DNA of 32,190 nucleotides from an uncultured Eubacteriales bacterium (GCA_900545815.1 URAM01000025.1:1-32190); one strand, 5' to 3'; counted from the stretch's first letter, positions 1-8,289 are shown. Notes: generated by a model from the sequence alone, not told the origin. Made by a program: numbers and translations.

Positions 1-301
1 AGCGGAGGTCATTGTGCTCCAGCAGTTTCGGGGTGCCCTGGGCGATGGTGGCGTGAAACAGGGTCAGGTGGATGGTGATGTCCGGATAGACGTGATCCAC
101 CTGATAGAAAACGTCGCCCACGTCCAGCGTGATGCCCAACTCCTCCTGGCACTCCCGCACCAGCGCCTTCTGTCGAGTCTCCCCCGATTCTACTTTGCCG
201 CCCACAAACTCCCACAGCAGTCCCCGCTGTTTGTGAGCGGGACGCTGGCAGATCAAAAAGCGGTCGCCATCCCAAATCAGCGCCGCTACTACTTCCGTCA
301 T
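1..301 (-). CDS. Nudix hydrolase, MutT-like (partial, runs off left edge)
   Basis: The reverse strand reads from an ATG at 301 straight off the window edge, so only about the first 100 residues are visible. The protein begins MTEVVAALIWDGDRFLICQR and carries a complete Nudix box at about residues 37-60: GGKVESGE, seven residues, then RECQEELGI, which fits Gx5Ex7REUXEEXGU with all Mg-binding glutamates present. Enzymes of this family hydrolyse nucleoside diphosphates linked to another moiety. The short N-terminus and the WEFVGGK context resemble MutT-type 8-oxo-dGTP diphosphatases, which would sanitise the nucleotide pool; that substrate is inference. An AAAGGAGA ribosome binding site lies 6 bases upstream of the ATG. 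The gene is divergent from the DUF4830 gene at 366. Confidence 0.85.
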   Translation of the reverse strand, partial: MTEVVAALIWDGDRFLICQRPAHKQRGLLWEFVGGKVESGETRQKALVRECQEELGITLDVGDVFYQVDHVYPDITIHLTLFHATIAQGTPKLLEHNDLR

Positions 302-365
302 ACGCTTCTCCTTTCATATCCCAACCGACCGGCACATAGGAATGAGGTCAGATGGAGGTGATTTG

Positions 366-827
366 ATGAGGAGAACGACCGTCTCTCCCCTCTGGCGTCA
401 GAGCACCGCTGTGGCGGCGCTCATCGTCTCCCTGCTGCTCTGCTTCTGGGCGGGACAACTGCATCAGAACACGGCGGCCAACGTGGCCATGGCCGGAAAG
501 CTGGACGCCCTCTGCCGACAGACCCTTTCCCGCTTCGGCTGGGAGGCGTCTGAGCTAGTGTGCCAGGAGGATTTCACCCTGCCTGACCCCTTCGGCCCCA
601 CCTATGACACTTTCCTCGCCCTCCAGCAGGAGGCGGGGTTCGACCTGACCCCCTACGCTGGCAAGACCGTCCTGCGCTACACCTACCGCATCGCAAACTA
701 CCCCGCTGGCAGCGACACCATCTACGCCGATCTGCTCCTATGGCAGGAGCAGGTCATCGGCGGCGACCTGCGCTCCGCCAGTCTGGACGGATTCCTGACC
801 AGCCTGAACGGGTCAGAAAAAAGCTGA
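366..827 (+). CDS. DUF4830-domain membrane-anchored protein
   Basis: This is a 153-residue protein with a short basic N-terminus (MRRTTVSPLWRQ) and one hydrophobic segment at about residues 14-32, so it is probably an N-in signal anchor with an extracytoplasmic domain. The rest has features I associate with DUF4830: FGWEASE, then DPFGPTYDTFLALQQEAGFDL, then GKTVLRYTYRIANYP and a VIGGDLRSASLDGF block near the C-terminus. The function of that family is unknown. I chose the ATG at 366 because GGAGGTG sits 5 bases upstream; an in-frame ATG at 342 has no such site and would put eight extra residues before the basic anchor. The stop codon lies inside the stem of a terminator that serves the opposing operon. 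Confidence 0.75.
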   Translation: MRRTTVSPLWRQSTAVAALIVSLLLCFWAGQLHQNTAANVAMAGKLDALCRQTLSRFGWEASELVCQEDFTLPDPFGPTYDTFLALQQEAGFDLTPYAGKTVLRYTYRIANYPAGSDTIYADLLLWQEQVIGGDLRSASLDGFLTSLNGSEKS

Positions 828-852
828 CGCTGCGCAGATGCGGAGCGTCAGC
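817..852 (-). terminator. Rho-independent terminator of the uvrC-coaD operon
   Basis: A perfect 9-bp stem (GCTGACGCT at 823-831, AGCGTCAGC at 844-852) with a 12-base loop is followed on the minus strand by a run of six T (817-822). It ends the leftward transcript after the coiled-coil gene at 970. It overlaps the last codons of the DUF4830 gene, so the two convergent genes share it. Confidence 0.75.
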
Positions 853-881
853 GATGGATTGTTTCGGTTGATTTGTGCGTG

Positions 882-945
882 TCGCCCCCCTCAGTCAGCT
901 ATGCTGACAGCTCCCCCAACCAATGGAGGGAGCCAGATTTTTGGG
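882..945. repeat. Intergenic palindromic repeat with two hairpins
   Basis: Two adjacent hairpins sit in the 3' intergenic space: GTCAGC-TAT-GCTGAC at 894-908 and GCTCCC(CC)...GGAGGGAGC at 910-933. The composition (CCCTCAGTCAGC...GCTGACAGCTCCCCC) resembles palindromic intergenic elements that I recall as frequent in gut Clostridia genomes. Only one copy is in this window, so repeat status is from memory rather than shown here. Confidence 0.45.
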
Positions 946-969
946 GGAAACTGCTTGCATTTGGCTGAA

Positions 970-1542
970 TCACCCTTCTTCCGCAGCAACATCGTAAGCT
1001 GTCTTGGTAGGACGATTATTCCCCAGCCCAGCCAGAGAACGGAACTTGCTGCGGGACTGCTTGACCTCGTTCAGGGCTGCATTGACCGCTTCCTCTGTCC
1101 GGCGGAGGGCGTCCTCGCAGTAGTCATCCGCTACGCCCCGCAGCTCATTAGAGCGCTTTTCCGCCATGGCGATCATCTCTTTGGCCTTGGCGTCCGCCTG
1201 GCGCATGAGCTCGTTGGCCTGAGCCTTGGCGCCAGCCATGATCTCGTTGTCGTTGATCATCTTCCGAGCCTGTTCTTCCGCCCGCTTGCGCAGCTGCTCA
1301 ATGTCTGCGTCTGTCTGTTTCCGGACACGGTCGGCGTCCGCCTTGGCCTTTTCCAGATACTCGTTTCTGGTATCCATCAACTTCCGTGCCTCGCTGATCT
1401 CCGCCGGGAATCTCCCCCGCACCTCGTCCAAAATATCCAGCGCTTTATCTCGCTCGATCTTGCAAAAACCGCCTAAGCCGCCCTTTGCATCATCGATCAT
1501 CTCATAGAGCATATCCAGCAGTTCCATTACACTGTTTGCCAT
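970..1542 (-). CDS. Coiled-coil protein encoded after coaD (V-ATPase subunit H-like annotation group)
   Basis: A 190-residue, highly charged protein that is mostly predicted coiled coil (about residues 50-165, rich in E, K, R, A, with repeats such as EKAKADADRVRKQ and ADAKAKEMI). It has no membrane segment and no nucleotide-binding motif. Proteins of this kind next to coaD in Clostridia are often labelled ATPase or V-type ATPase subunit H-like. That label seems to rest on coiled-coil similarity, and the sequence shows no sign of ATPase activity. A DivIVA-like scaffold would be another reading. It starts 28 bases after coaD and is the last gene before the terminator at 817-852. The ribosome binding site is AAAGGGTGA. 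Function unknown. Confidence 0.7.
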   Translation of the reverse strand: MANSVMELLDMLYEMIDDAKGGLGGFCKIERDKALDILDEVRGRFPAEISEARKLMDTRNEYLEKAKADADRVRKQTDADIEQLRKRAEEQARKMINDNEIMAGAKAQANELMRQADAKAKEMIAMAEKRSNELRGVADDYCEDALRRTEEAVNAALNEVKQSRSKFRSLAGLGNNRPTKTAYDVAAEEG

Positions 1543-1570
1543 TGCGATACGTCACCCTTTCCCACGTTTC

Positions 1571-2068
1571 TCACTTCTTCATACTGAGTTGTTCCGACAT
1601 TTTCCGATTCACGTCTTCTTCGATCAAAGGGGAGACAAACCCTTCTAATTTCACGTTATACCGTGCCATCTCCTTGACGATGCTGGAGCTGAGGTAAGTA
1701 TAGTCCTGGCAAGCGGTCAAAAAGACCGTGTCCAGCTCTGGATTGAGCTTCCGGTTCAAGGTAGCCATCTGAAATTCCGCCTCAAAGTCGGACATGGCAC
1801 GCAGCCCCTTGACGATGCAGGAAGCGCCCTTGGACTTGGCGTAGTCGGCCAAGAGCGTGTGGGAGGAGTCGACCTCCACGTTGTCCAGCCCCTTCACCAC
1901 ACGGCGCAGCAGGTTCACTCGTTCATCGGGGGTGAACAGTCCCTTTTTATCGGAATTTACCATGACGCAGACGATGACCTTATCGAACTGTTTGGCCGCT
2001 CGCTTGATGATGTCAAGATGCCCCAATGTCACCGGGTCGAAACTGCCCGGATAAACTGCGATACTCAT
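1571..2068 (-). CDS. coaD: Phosphopantetheine adenylyltransferase
   Basis: CoaD transfers AMP from ATP to 4'-phosphopantetheine, giving dephospho-CoA, the penultimate step of coenzyme A synthesis in the cytoplasm. The 165-residue length is normal for the family. It begins MSIAVYPGSFDPVTLGH, containing the (T/H)xGH nucleotidyltransferase motif at residues 14-17, and has the C-terminal signature YLSSSIVKE that corresponds to the ISSTxVR/ISSSxVK motif. Its ATG overlaps the stop of rsmD by 4 bases (ATGA), indicating translational coupling. The pairing rsmD-coaD is very common in Firmicutes. Confidence 0.97.
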   Translation of the reverse strand: MSIAVYPGSFDPVTLGHLDIIKRAAKQFDKVIVCVMVNSDKKGLFTPDERVNLLRRVVKGLDNVEVDSSHTLLADYAKSKGASCIVKGLRAMSDFEAEFQMATLNRKLNPELDTVFLTACQDYTYLSSSIVKEMARYNVKLEGFVSPLIEEDVNRKMSEQLSMKK

Positions 2069-2619
2069 TGTGAATCACATTCCTTTCGGTAGAGCGTCAC
2101 CTTGATTTTACCGTACTTATAATCTCGGCTTTTTCGGTAAGGGTTCGGCAGCTCCGGCAAATCCTGGTTCACGCGACTTTCGCAGATAATTATACCATTT
2201 TCAGCAAGAATGTCAATTCCAGCGATGCGATTTAAGGTCGTTTCCAGCAAATTTGCGTCATATGGGGGGTCCAGAAAGATCAAATGGTACTTCTCCTGCG
2301 TCCCGCTCAAAAAGGACAGAGAGTCCCCCTGCACCACCTTTGCACGCTCGGTCAGTCCGGTGGCTTCCAGATTCTCCCGCACCAGCTTCACCGCATCCTT
2401 CCGCTGATCCACAAAGGTGCAGTGAGCCGCACCTCGGCTGAGACATTCAATGCCCAGCTGTCCAGTGCCGGCGAACAAGTCCAGCACCCGTCGACCCTCA
2501 ATGTCAAACTGGATGACGTTGAACAGCCCCTCCTTCACCCGATCGGTGGTGGGTCGGGTGTCCTTGCCGGTCAACTCGCCCAGGCGTCTGCCTCTGGCGG
2601 TTCCTGTGATTACTCTCAT
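2065..2619 (-). CDS. rsmD: 16S rRNA (guanine(966)-N2)-methyltransferase
   Basis: RsmD methylates G966 of 16S rRNA in the assembled small subunit using S-adenosylmethionine. The 184-residue protein starts MRVITGTARGRRL, typical of the family. It has the SAM-binding motif I VLDLFAGTGQLGIE at about residues 44-57 and the N2-guanine methyltransferase catalytic motif DPPY near residue 117. Its start overlaps the end of uvrC by 4 bases and its end overlaps coaD by 4 bases, so uvrC, rsmD and coaD form one coupled unit. Confidence 0.95.
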   Translation of the reverse strand: MRVITGTARGRRLGELTGKDTRPTTDRVKEGLFNVIQFDIEGRRVLDLFAGTGQLGIECLSRGAAHCTFVDQRKDAVKLVRENLEATGLTERAKVVQGDSLSFLSGTQEKYHLIFLDPPYDANLLETTLNRIAGIDILAENGIIICESRVNQDLPELPNPYRKSRDYKYGKIKVTLYRKECDSQ

Positions 2620-4466
2620 TCCTTGCTTCCTCCCTCAGTTTCTCCCGTTGTCCCATGGAAATGGGTATACACGGCTTGCGCCACTGATTTTGGCACAGCC
2701 TTGCACAACGCTTCATAGTCTGCCTCTCGGATGGCCTTCACGCTCTTGAAATGCTTCAATAATTGGTTCCGACGCACTTCCCCGACGCTAGGAATTTCCT
2801 CCAGCGCCGAGGCCACGGTGCGTTTGCTGTGGCTGGTGTGGTGGAAGGAGATGGCGTACCGGTGGGTCTCCTCTTGGATACGTCCCACCAGGGCAAAGAT
2901 GGCAGGCTGGGCTTGCAGCCCAATTTCTCGGCCGTCTGGCGCCACCAGCGCCCGGGTGCGGTGCCGTCCGTCCTTGACCATGCCGAACACTGGCACGTCC
3001 AATCCAGCTTGCGCCAGCACCCGACAGGCCACGCCCACCTGTCCCAGTCCGCCGTCCATCAGAATGACGTCGGGCAGGACGTTGAACTTTTCGTTGTCCT
3101 CCAAATAACGCCGGAACCGGCGGGTGAGCACCTGATCCATGGACGCATAGTCGTCCGGCCCCTGCATATCCTTTAGGTGGAATTTGCGGTAGGCGCTCTT
3201 GAGGGGCTTGCCGTCCACAAAGACGGTCATGCCGCCCACGATGTCATCGCTGCCGGTGTTGGAGATGTCATACGCCTCGATGCGGCGGGGCGGGTTCTCC
3301 AAGCCCAGCATGGAGCCGAACAAGCTCAGGAGCTGATTTTTTCGCTCCTCCTTGGTGATAGAGCGTTCCAGCTCCTCCCTGGCGTTCTTGTTGGCCAGGC
3401 GCACCAGGTTCACCTTGTTCCCCCGCTTGGGCACCAGCAGCTCCACCTTCCGACCGGCCTGTTCGGTGAGCATCCGCTCCAAATCCTCCCGATCCTCGAA
3501 GTCGCAGGGCAGGCAGACCACCTTGGGCAGGTGTCCACGGGCGCCGTAATACTGCTTCAGCAGCGCCGACAGCACCTCCCCTTCTGATTCCTCCACCGGC
3601 AGAGTGATCTGTTCCATGTCCCGCTCCGCCAGGGTGCCTTCTAAATAATGCAGCACGGCGAAACTGAATTTCTGCTGTACCTGGTAGACTCCCACTACGT
3701 CAGTCTCCGCCTGGACGCCGGCCACCACCTTCTGCCGCACGCCCAGCAGCCGGATGGCCTGGAGCCGATCCCGCAGCTCGGCGGCCTGCTCGAAGCGCAG
3801 CTCCTCTGACGCCTGAAGCATTTCCGTCTCCAGCTCCTTCTCCACTTCCGAGAACTTGCCGTCCAGCAGCCGGATGGCCTGCTGGATGCGGGCTTGGTAA
3901 GCCTCCTGGGTCATCTCCGGACGGCACCAGCCATCGCAGTTGCCCAAGTGGTGGTTCAGGCAGGGTCTGTCCTTGCCGATGTCCCTGGGGAACTGTCTGC
4001 GGCAGGTGGGCAGGCGCAGAGCCACTGAGATGGTGCGGATAATCTCCCGGGTGCTGCTCCGGCTGCCGTAGGGGCCGAAGTAGCGTGCTCCATCCTCCGA
4101 TACCCGATTGACCAGGGAGAACCGAGGGTAGCGCTGCTGGACAGACAGACGGACATAGGGGTAGCCCTTGTCGTCCTTGAGCAGGATATTGTAGCGGGGC
4201 TGATGGCGCTTGATGAGGGAGCACTCCAACACCAGGGCTTCAAACTCGCTGTCAGCCAAGATATAGTCAAAGTGGTCGATCTGGCGCACCATGTTCCGGG
4301 TCTTGCTGGTGTGGCTGGCCAGGTTGACAAAGTATTGACTCACCCGATTCTTCAGCGCTCGGGACTTGCCCACGTAGATGACCTCCCCTTCCTCGTTCAT
4401 CATGATATACACGCCGGGGGACAGGGGCAGGGAGAGGGCTTTTTGTTTCAATTCTTCTCGCGTCAT
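2616..4466 (-). CDS. uvrC: UvrABC excinuclease subunit C
   Basis: UvrC makes the dual incision in nucleotide excision repair after UvrA/UvrB damage recognition. The 616-residue protein has an N-terminal GIY-YIG nuclease domain (GVYIMM...EVIYVGKS), a central UVR helix-loop-helix domain for UvrB contact (about residues 195-230, EELRFEQAAELRD), a C-terminal RNase H-like endonuclease domain (AYDISNTGSDDIVGGM, VILMDGGLGQ, HRYAISFH) and a helix-hairpin-helix tail (LEEIPSVGEVRRNQLLKHF). I placed the start at 4466 (MTREELK). An upstream in-frame ATG at 4496 lies inside the terminator hairpin of the HPr-like gene and is unlikely. The ribosome binding site at the chosen start is weak. No clear promoter was found in the short gap, so expression may rely partly on read-through. 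Confidence 0.95.
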   Translation of the reverse strand: MTREELKQKALSLPLSPGVYIMMNEEGEVIYVGKSRALKNRVSQYFVNLASHTSKTRNMVRQIDHFDYILADSEFEALVLECSLIKRHQPRYNILLKDDKGYPYVRLSVQQRYPRFSLVNRVSEDGARYFGPYGSRSSTREIIRTISVALRLPTCRRQFPRDIGKDRPCLNHHLGNCDGWCRPEMTQEAYQARIQQAIRLLDGKFSEVEKELETEMLQASEELRFEQAAELRDRLQAIRLLGVRQKVVAGVQAETDVVGVYQVQQKFSFAVLHYLEGTLAERDMEQITLPVEESEGEVLSALLKQYYGARGHLPKVVCLPCDFEDREDLERMLTEQAGRKVELLVPKRGNKVNLVRLANKNAREELERSITKEERKNQLLSLFGSMLGLENPPRRIEAYDISNTGSDDIVGGMTVFVDGKPLKSAYRKFHLKDMQGPDDYASMDQVLTRRFRRYLEDNEKFNVLPDVILMDGGLGQVGVACRVLAQAGLDVPVFGMVKDGRHRTRALVAPDGREIGLQAQPAIFALVGRIQEETHRYAISFHHTSHSKRTVASALEEIPSVGEVRRNQLLKHFKSVKAIREADYEALCKAVPKSVAQAVYTHFHGTTGETEGGSKE

Positions 4467-4482
4467 AACGTTCTCAAACAGC

Positions 4483-4505
4483 AAAAAGCGCCGCATCTGC
4501 GGCGC
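4483..4505 (-). terminator. Rho-independent terminator after the HPr-like gene
   Basis: A GCGCCGC stem (4499-4505 with 4488-4494) closes a 4-base loop and is followed on the minus strand by TTTTTG. It lies between the HPr-like gene and uvrC, only 17 bases before the uvrC start codon. uvrC is therefore either read through or has a cryptic promoter. Confidence 0.75.
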
Positions 4506-4532
4506 TTTCCCTTTTTCTATTTCCGTTCTGTG

Positions 4533-4796
4533 TCACTCAGCCTGGTCGCCAGCCAGCAGGGCAGCCAGTTCTTCCACTGCTTCCCCTTCGCCGGGGCCGT
4601 CTGCGATCAGCTGAATCTTCGTGCCCTGGGTCACGCCCATGGACAGAACACCCAGAAGGCTCTTGGCATTGGCACGCCGTTCTCCTTTTTCCACCCAAAT
4701 GGAACAAGTGTGCTCATTTGCCTTCTGAACAAAGAAAGTCGCGGGCCTAGCATATAGTCCGTTCTGGCTTTTTACAACCGCTTCCTTTACTGTCAT
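4533..4796 (-). CDS. HPr-family protein lacking His15 (Crh-like)
   Basis: The 87-residue protein is full length for HPr. The usual phosphoacceptor motif GLHARPA reads GLYARPA here (residues 13-19), so the His15 that accepts phosphate from enzyme I is a tyrosine. The regulatory site is intact: NAKSLLGVLSMGV places a serine exactly at position 46, the residue phosphorylated by HPr kinase. In Bacillus the HPr paralogue Crh likewise lacks His15 (Gln) and keeps Ser46; it acts in CcpA-dependent catabolite repression and not in sugar transport. By analogy this gene is more likely a regulator than a PTS carrier; that is inference. It is monocistronic, with its own promoter (4846-4875), a strong GGGGAGGT site and its own terminator. 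Confidence 0.85.
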   Translation of the reverse strand: MTVKEAVVKSQNGLYARPATFFVQKANEHTCSIWVEKGERRANAKSLLGVLSMGVTQGTKIQLIADGPGEGEAVEELAALLAGDQAE

Positions 4797-4845
4797 ATCT
4801 CAATATACCTCCCCAAGGCATTTCCTTGTTTAATTGCCTAACCGT

Positions 4846-4875
4846 ATCATAGCAAATCTTGAATATTTTCGTCAA
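4846..4875 (-). promoter_or_regulatory. Sigma-A-type promoter of the HPr-like gene
   Basis: On the minus strand TTGACG (4875-4870) and TATGAT (4851-4846) are 18 bases apart, about 50 bases upstream of the HPr-like start codon. The surrounding 4797-4959 gap is AT-rich and holds no other gene. Confidence 0.65.
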
Positions 4876-4959
4876 TAGCATTTTAAACAAACTTCATGAT
4901 ACAACCGGCCGAAAAATTTCATTTATTGAGCATGACCACCAAAGGCAAGCTTTTTCCCG

Positions 4960-7341
4960 TCATTTCAGTTCCACAATGGTCACGCCAGTCTCCCCTTCGC
5001 CGTACCGGCCCAGGCGGAACCCCTTGACGTACTTGCAGGTCTTCAAATGCTGCTGCACCGCCTGACGCAATGCGCCGGTGCCCTTGCCGTGGATGATGGT
5101 GACGGTGGTCAAGTGAGCCATCACGGCGTCGTCTAAGAAGCGATCCACCATGGCCACCCCTTCGTCGCCGGTCATACCCCGGATGTCCAGCTCCGGCCGG
5201 GCGCCGGAGGCGCGTATCTGGCTCTGCACCCGACGGACCATCCGGCGCATCTGCTTCTGGGCGTTGTGCTTGGGGGCGTCCACCACCCGGACTTCGGTCT
5301 GCTTGGCGGAAATTTTGAGGATGCCCGCCTGGAGCTGGAGGCTGCCGTCCTTGTTGACCTGCAAGACCTGGGCACGGGTGCCCATCCGCTTCAGCTCCAC
5401 CGTGTCCCCCACCTGTGCCGGGCGGGTGGGCTCCTCTTCCTCCTGGGGCAGAGAGCGGGTGTGGAACTTCTCGTCCGCCTGGTTGATGCGCTGGCGGAGA
5501 GCACTGCGCTGCTGGTTGACATTCTGCCAATCCTGCCCCTCTTTTTGCTTCTTCTTCATCTGATCCAACTCGTGGAACACCGTGTTGGACACGGCACGGG
5601 CTTCTGCGAGGATTTCCCGCGCCTCTTCTCGCGCACCGTCCAGCATTTTGGCTCGCTCGGTCTCCAACCGCTTCCGATGCTCCTTGGCGGCTGTGGCATC
5701 CTGCTCCATCTGCAACCGCAGACGGGCGGCCTCCCGTTTCTCCGCCTCCATCTCCTGGCGCTGGCGCTCCATCTTGCTCAGCACGTCCTCAAACTGGACG
5801 TTCTGCCGATCCAGATGCCCGCCTGCCAGCTCAATGACGTGCTCCGGCAGACCCAGTCGCCGGGCGATGGCGAAAGCGTTGGACTTGCCGGGGATGCCGA
5901 TGAGCAGGCGATAGGTGGGACGGAGGGTCTCCACGTCGAACTCACAGGAGGCGTTCTCCACCCCGGCGGTGGTCATGGCGTACAGCTTCAATTCGGCGTA
6001 GTGGGTGGTGGCCATGACCTTGGCGCCCAGGCTCCGGGACTCCTCGATGATGGCCGTGGCCAGCGCCGCGCCCTCCACCGGGTCGGTGCCGGCACCCAAT
6101 TCGTCGAAGAGCAACAGCGTCCGGTCGTTGGCCTCCCCCAGCACCTTGACGATGTTGGTGATATGGGAGGAAAAGGTGGACAGGGACTGCTCGATGGACT
6201 GCTCGTCCCCGATGTCCGCCAGGACTTTTTCGAAAATGGACACCTGGCTCCCGTCGTCCACCGGCAGGTGCAGGCCGCACTGGGCCATGAGGGTGAGCAG
6301 GCCAGCCGTTTTCAGGGTGACCGTCTTACCGCCGGTGTTGGGGCCGGTGATGACCAGGGTGTCAAAGCTCTGCCCCAATTCCAGGTCGATGGGCACTGCC
6401 TTCTTCTTGTCCAGCAGCGGATGCCGGGCGTGGCGGAACACGAACCCGCCGTTCTCCATCAATTTCGGCTCCATGCCGTTCATCTGATAGGACAGCTTGC
6501 CCCGGGCGAAGATCAAGTCCAGCGCCAGCAGCAGGTCGTAATTCTGTAAAATGTCCTCCCGGAAGCTGGCCGCCTCTCGGGACAGGGATGCCAGGATGCG
6601 CTGAATTTCCGCTTCCTCCTTGGACAATAATTCCCGCAGCTCGTTGTTGGCCTTCACCGCGCCCATGGGTTCGATGAAATAGGTGGAGCCGGAGGCGGAC
6701 ACGTCATGGACCAGGCCGGGGATGCTCCCCTTGAACTCCGCCTTCACCGGCACCACGAACCGGTTGGAGCGGATGGTGATGATGGCCTCCTGAAGGTATT
6801 TGGCGGAGGAGGAAGAGATGATGCGCTGGAGCACCTCTCGTGCTTTGCCGGAGGTGACCCGGATCTTCCGGCGCAGGTCGGCCAGCTCGGCGCTGGCGTT
6901 GTCGGCAATTTCATCCTCGGACAAAATGGCACCGCTGATTTTTTCCTCTAGATATTTGTTGGGGGTCAGGCTCTTGAAAATGCTGTGGATGCAGGTCTTC
7001 TCCTCCCCCACGCCGCTGTAGGACGCCACGTTTCGGGTGGTGCGCAGGACGGAGGCAATCTGCAGCAGCTCGCGGGTGTTGAGCACGCCGCCCAGGTGGG
7101 CACGCTGTAGGGACGCCGCCACCGGATGCAGGTTGCTCAGGGCGGGGGCGCCGTGGATGTCCATCATCTTCCGCGCCGCTGTGGTCTCCTGGAGCAGGAG
7201 ATTCACCTCGCCCCGGTCGGTGCTGGGACGGATGTTCCGCACCCGCTCTTTCGTCTCATCGCTGACCGCTTGGGCGGCCAGCAGCTCCAAGACCGCTGGG
7301 AACTCCAAGGTCTGGAGGGATTTTTCCATTAAATCTGTCAT
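4960..7341 (-). CDS. mutS2: Endonuclease MutS2 (MutSB/RqcU-type, with Smr domain)
   Basis: A 793-residue MutS-family ATPase without the mismatch-recognition domain. Visible parts are the clamp/core region (about 1-300), Walker A GPNTGGKT at 333-340, Walker B LLLFDELGAGTDP at about 409-421, a long coiled-coil stretch (about 510-620), a KOW-like segment (GDTVELKRMG) and a C-terminal Smr nuclease domain (about 713-793, LDIRGMTGDEG and IIHGKGTGALR). The family was described as suppressing recombination. In Bacillus, MutS2 is now linked to splitting collided ribosomes for quality control. It starts 23 bases after recO; GAGGAA precedes the ATG at 7341. The gene follows the era-recO group and may be co-transcribed with it. 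Confidence 0.95.
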   Translation of the reverse strand: MTDLMEKSLQTLEFPAVLELLAAQAVSDETKERVRNIRPSTDRGEVNLLLQETTAARKMMDIHGAPALSNLHPVAASLQRAHLGGVLNTRELLQIASVLRTTRNVASYSGVGEEKTCIHSIFKSLTPNKYLEEKISGAILSEDEIADNASAELADLRRKIRVTSGKAREVLQRIISSSSAKYLQEAIITIRSNRFVVPVKAEFKGSIPGLVHDVSASGSTYFIEPMGAVKANNELRELLSKEEAEIQRILASLSREAASFREDILQNYDLLLALDLIFARGKLSYQMNGMEPKLMENGGFVFRHARHPLLDKKKAVPIDLELGQSFDTLVITGPNTGGKTVTLKTAGLLTLMAQCGLHLPVDDGSQVSIFEKVLADIGDEQSIEQSLSTFSSHITNIVKVLGEANDRTLLLFDELGAGTDPVEGAALATAIIEESRSLGAKVMATTHYAELKLYAMTTAGVENASCEFDVETLRPTYRLLIGIPGKSNAFAIARRLGLPEHVIELAGGHLDRQNVQFEDVLSKMERQRQEMEAEKREAARLRLQMEQDATAAKEHRKRLETERAKMLDGAREEAREILAEARAVSNTVFHELDQMKKKQKEGQDWQNVNQQRSALRQRINQADEKFHTRSLPQEEEEPTRPAQVGDTVELKRMGTRAQVLQVNKDGSLQLQAGILKISAKQTEVRVVDAPKHNAQKQMRRMVRRVQSQIRASGARPELDIRGMTGDEGVAMVDRFLDDAVMAHLTTVTIIHGKGTGALRQAVQQHLKTCKYVKGFRLGRYGEGETGVTIVELK

Positions 7342-7364
7342 AAGTACATTTCCTCATTCAAAGG

Positions 7365-8117
7365 TCACAGAGGTCTCCCTCTGACTTGCTTGTAAAAATC
7401 CAACGTGTGGAACCGCCGGTCCATCTGGCTCAGCAAAAACCCTTCGCACACCTGCGCCAGCCGCCTCAGGGCGTCTGTGCCCAACCGGAAGGCGTACAGC
7501 CGCTTACTGGGTGCTCCCACAATATGCCGCAGAGCGGCCAGGCTGTCCGGACAGAGGGGCAGGGTCTCCCCAGCGCCTATCGGGCAGGTCTTGCAGTGCA
7601 GCACCCCTTCCCGCAGGTGGAAGCAGGGCTGGCTGGGGTTGGGATTGCCGCAGATGGCGCAGCAATCCACCATGGGCTCGTACCCGGCCAGGCACATGGC
7701 GCGCAGCTCGAAGGCGGCTTTGATGAGCGCCGGCGGGCGGTCTAGGTTCTCCAGGGCGTAGAGGGCGTTTAAAATCAGCGCCAACAGCTCCGGTACGGGC
7801 AGCTGCTCCGGAGCCAGCTGGTCTACGATTTCCGCAAAGTAGCAGGCCAGGGCGTAGGACTCCAAATCCTCCCGCACCCCCCGGAACTCCCGGTTGGTCA
7901 CCGCCTCTTTCAGACTCCACCGCTGGCGGTACTCGTACAGGGTCATCTCCGACCACACCAGCATCTGCGCCGCCGCCGAGATGCCCCCGCCCTTCTTGCG
8001 GCTGCCCCGGGCGGAGACGGTTAATTTTCCCATGTCCTGGGTCAGGACGGTGAGAATCTTATCCGACTCCTTGTAATTCACTTCCCGCAGCACAAGCCCC
8101 TGGGTGGTCAACTGCAT
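7365..8117 (-). CDS. recO: DNA repair protein RecO
   Basis: RecO works with RecF and RecR to load RecA on SSB-coated single-stranded DNA. The 250-residue protein has an N-terminal OB fold (MQLTTQGLVLREVNYKESDKI, then LTVSARGSRKKGG) and a zinc-binding cysteine cluster in the C-terminal half (CCAICGNPNP...HCKTC). I set the start at 8117 because GGAGGGGA is 5 bases upstream and the sequence then begins like other RecO proteins. A longer frame reaching 8207 would add 30 unrelated residues overlapping the yqzL gene. Order and strand match the Bacillus era-yqzL-recO arrangement. Confidence 0.93.
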   Translation of the reverse strand: MQLTTQGLVLREVNYKESDKILTVLTQDMGKLTVSARGSRKKGGGISAAAQMLVWSEMTLYEYRQRWSLKEAVTNREFRGVREDLESYALACYFAEIVDQLAPEQLPVPELLALILNALYALENLDRPPALIKAAFELRAMCLAGYEPMVDCCAICGNPNPSQPCFHLREGVLHCKTCPIGAGETLPLCPDSLAALRHIVGAPSKRLYAFRLGTDALRRLAQVCEGFLLSQMDRRFHTLDFYKQVRGRPL

Positions 8118-8151
8118 CTTGTCCCCTCCACACAAGTGGATGAGCGGCCGG

Positions 8152-8289
8152 TTAAAGCCGCTCATCGCTGGTTCGTTTCTCTCGTCTGTCGTTGTCTCTC
8201 CGGTCACGGTGCTGCTCCCGGGCTTTGGCGAAATTGTACGCCTGGGGCAGACCGGTGCGCAGGAAGAGCTTCCACGCCGGGTCTGTCAT
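8152..8289 (-). CDS. yqzL: YqzL-family small protein
   Basis: This 45-codon gene lies between era and recO on the same strand. It starts with ATG at 8289, preceded by GGGAGGCGG 4 bases upstream, and ends with TAA at 8152. The product begins MTDPAWKLFLRTGLPQAYN and then becomes very basic and acidic (AKAREQHRDRRDNDRREKR). The N-terminal WKLFLRTG...AY pattern matches my memory of YqzL proteins (W-K-x-F-x-x-T-G-x-x-x-x-Y), which occupy exactly this position between era and recO in Bacillus. Function unknown. Recognition rests on a short motif plus synteny. Confidence 0.75.
   Translation of the reverse strand: MTDPAWKLFLRTGLPQAYNFAKAREQHRDRRDNDRREKRTSDERL

Noticed and set aside
4467..4496. Upstream in-frame ATG for uvrC at 4496.
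   Set aside because: It lies within the terminator stem of the preceding gene and adds ten residues not expected in UvrC.
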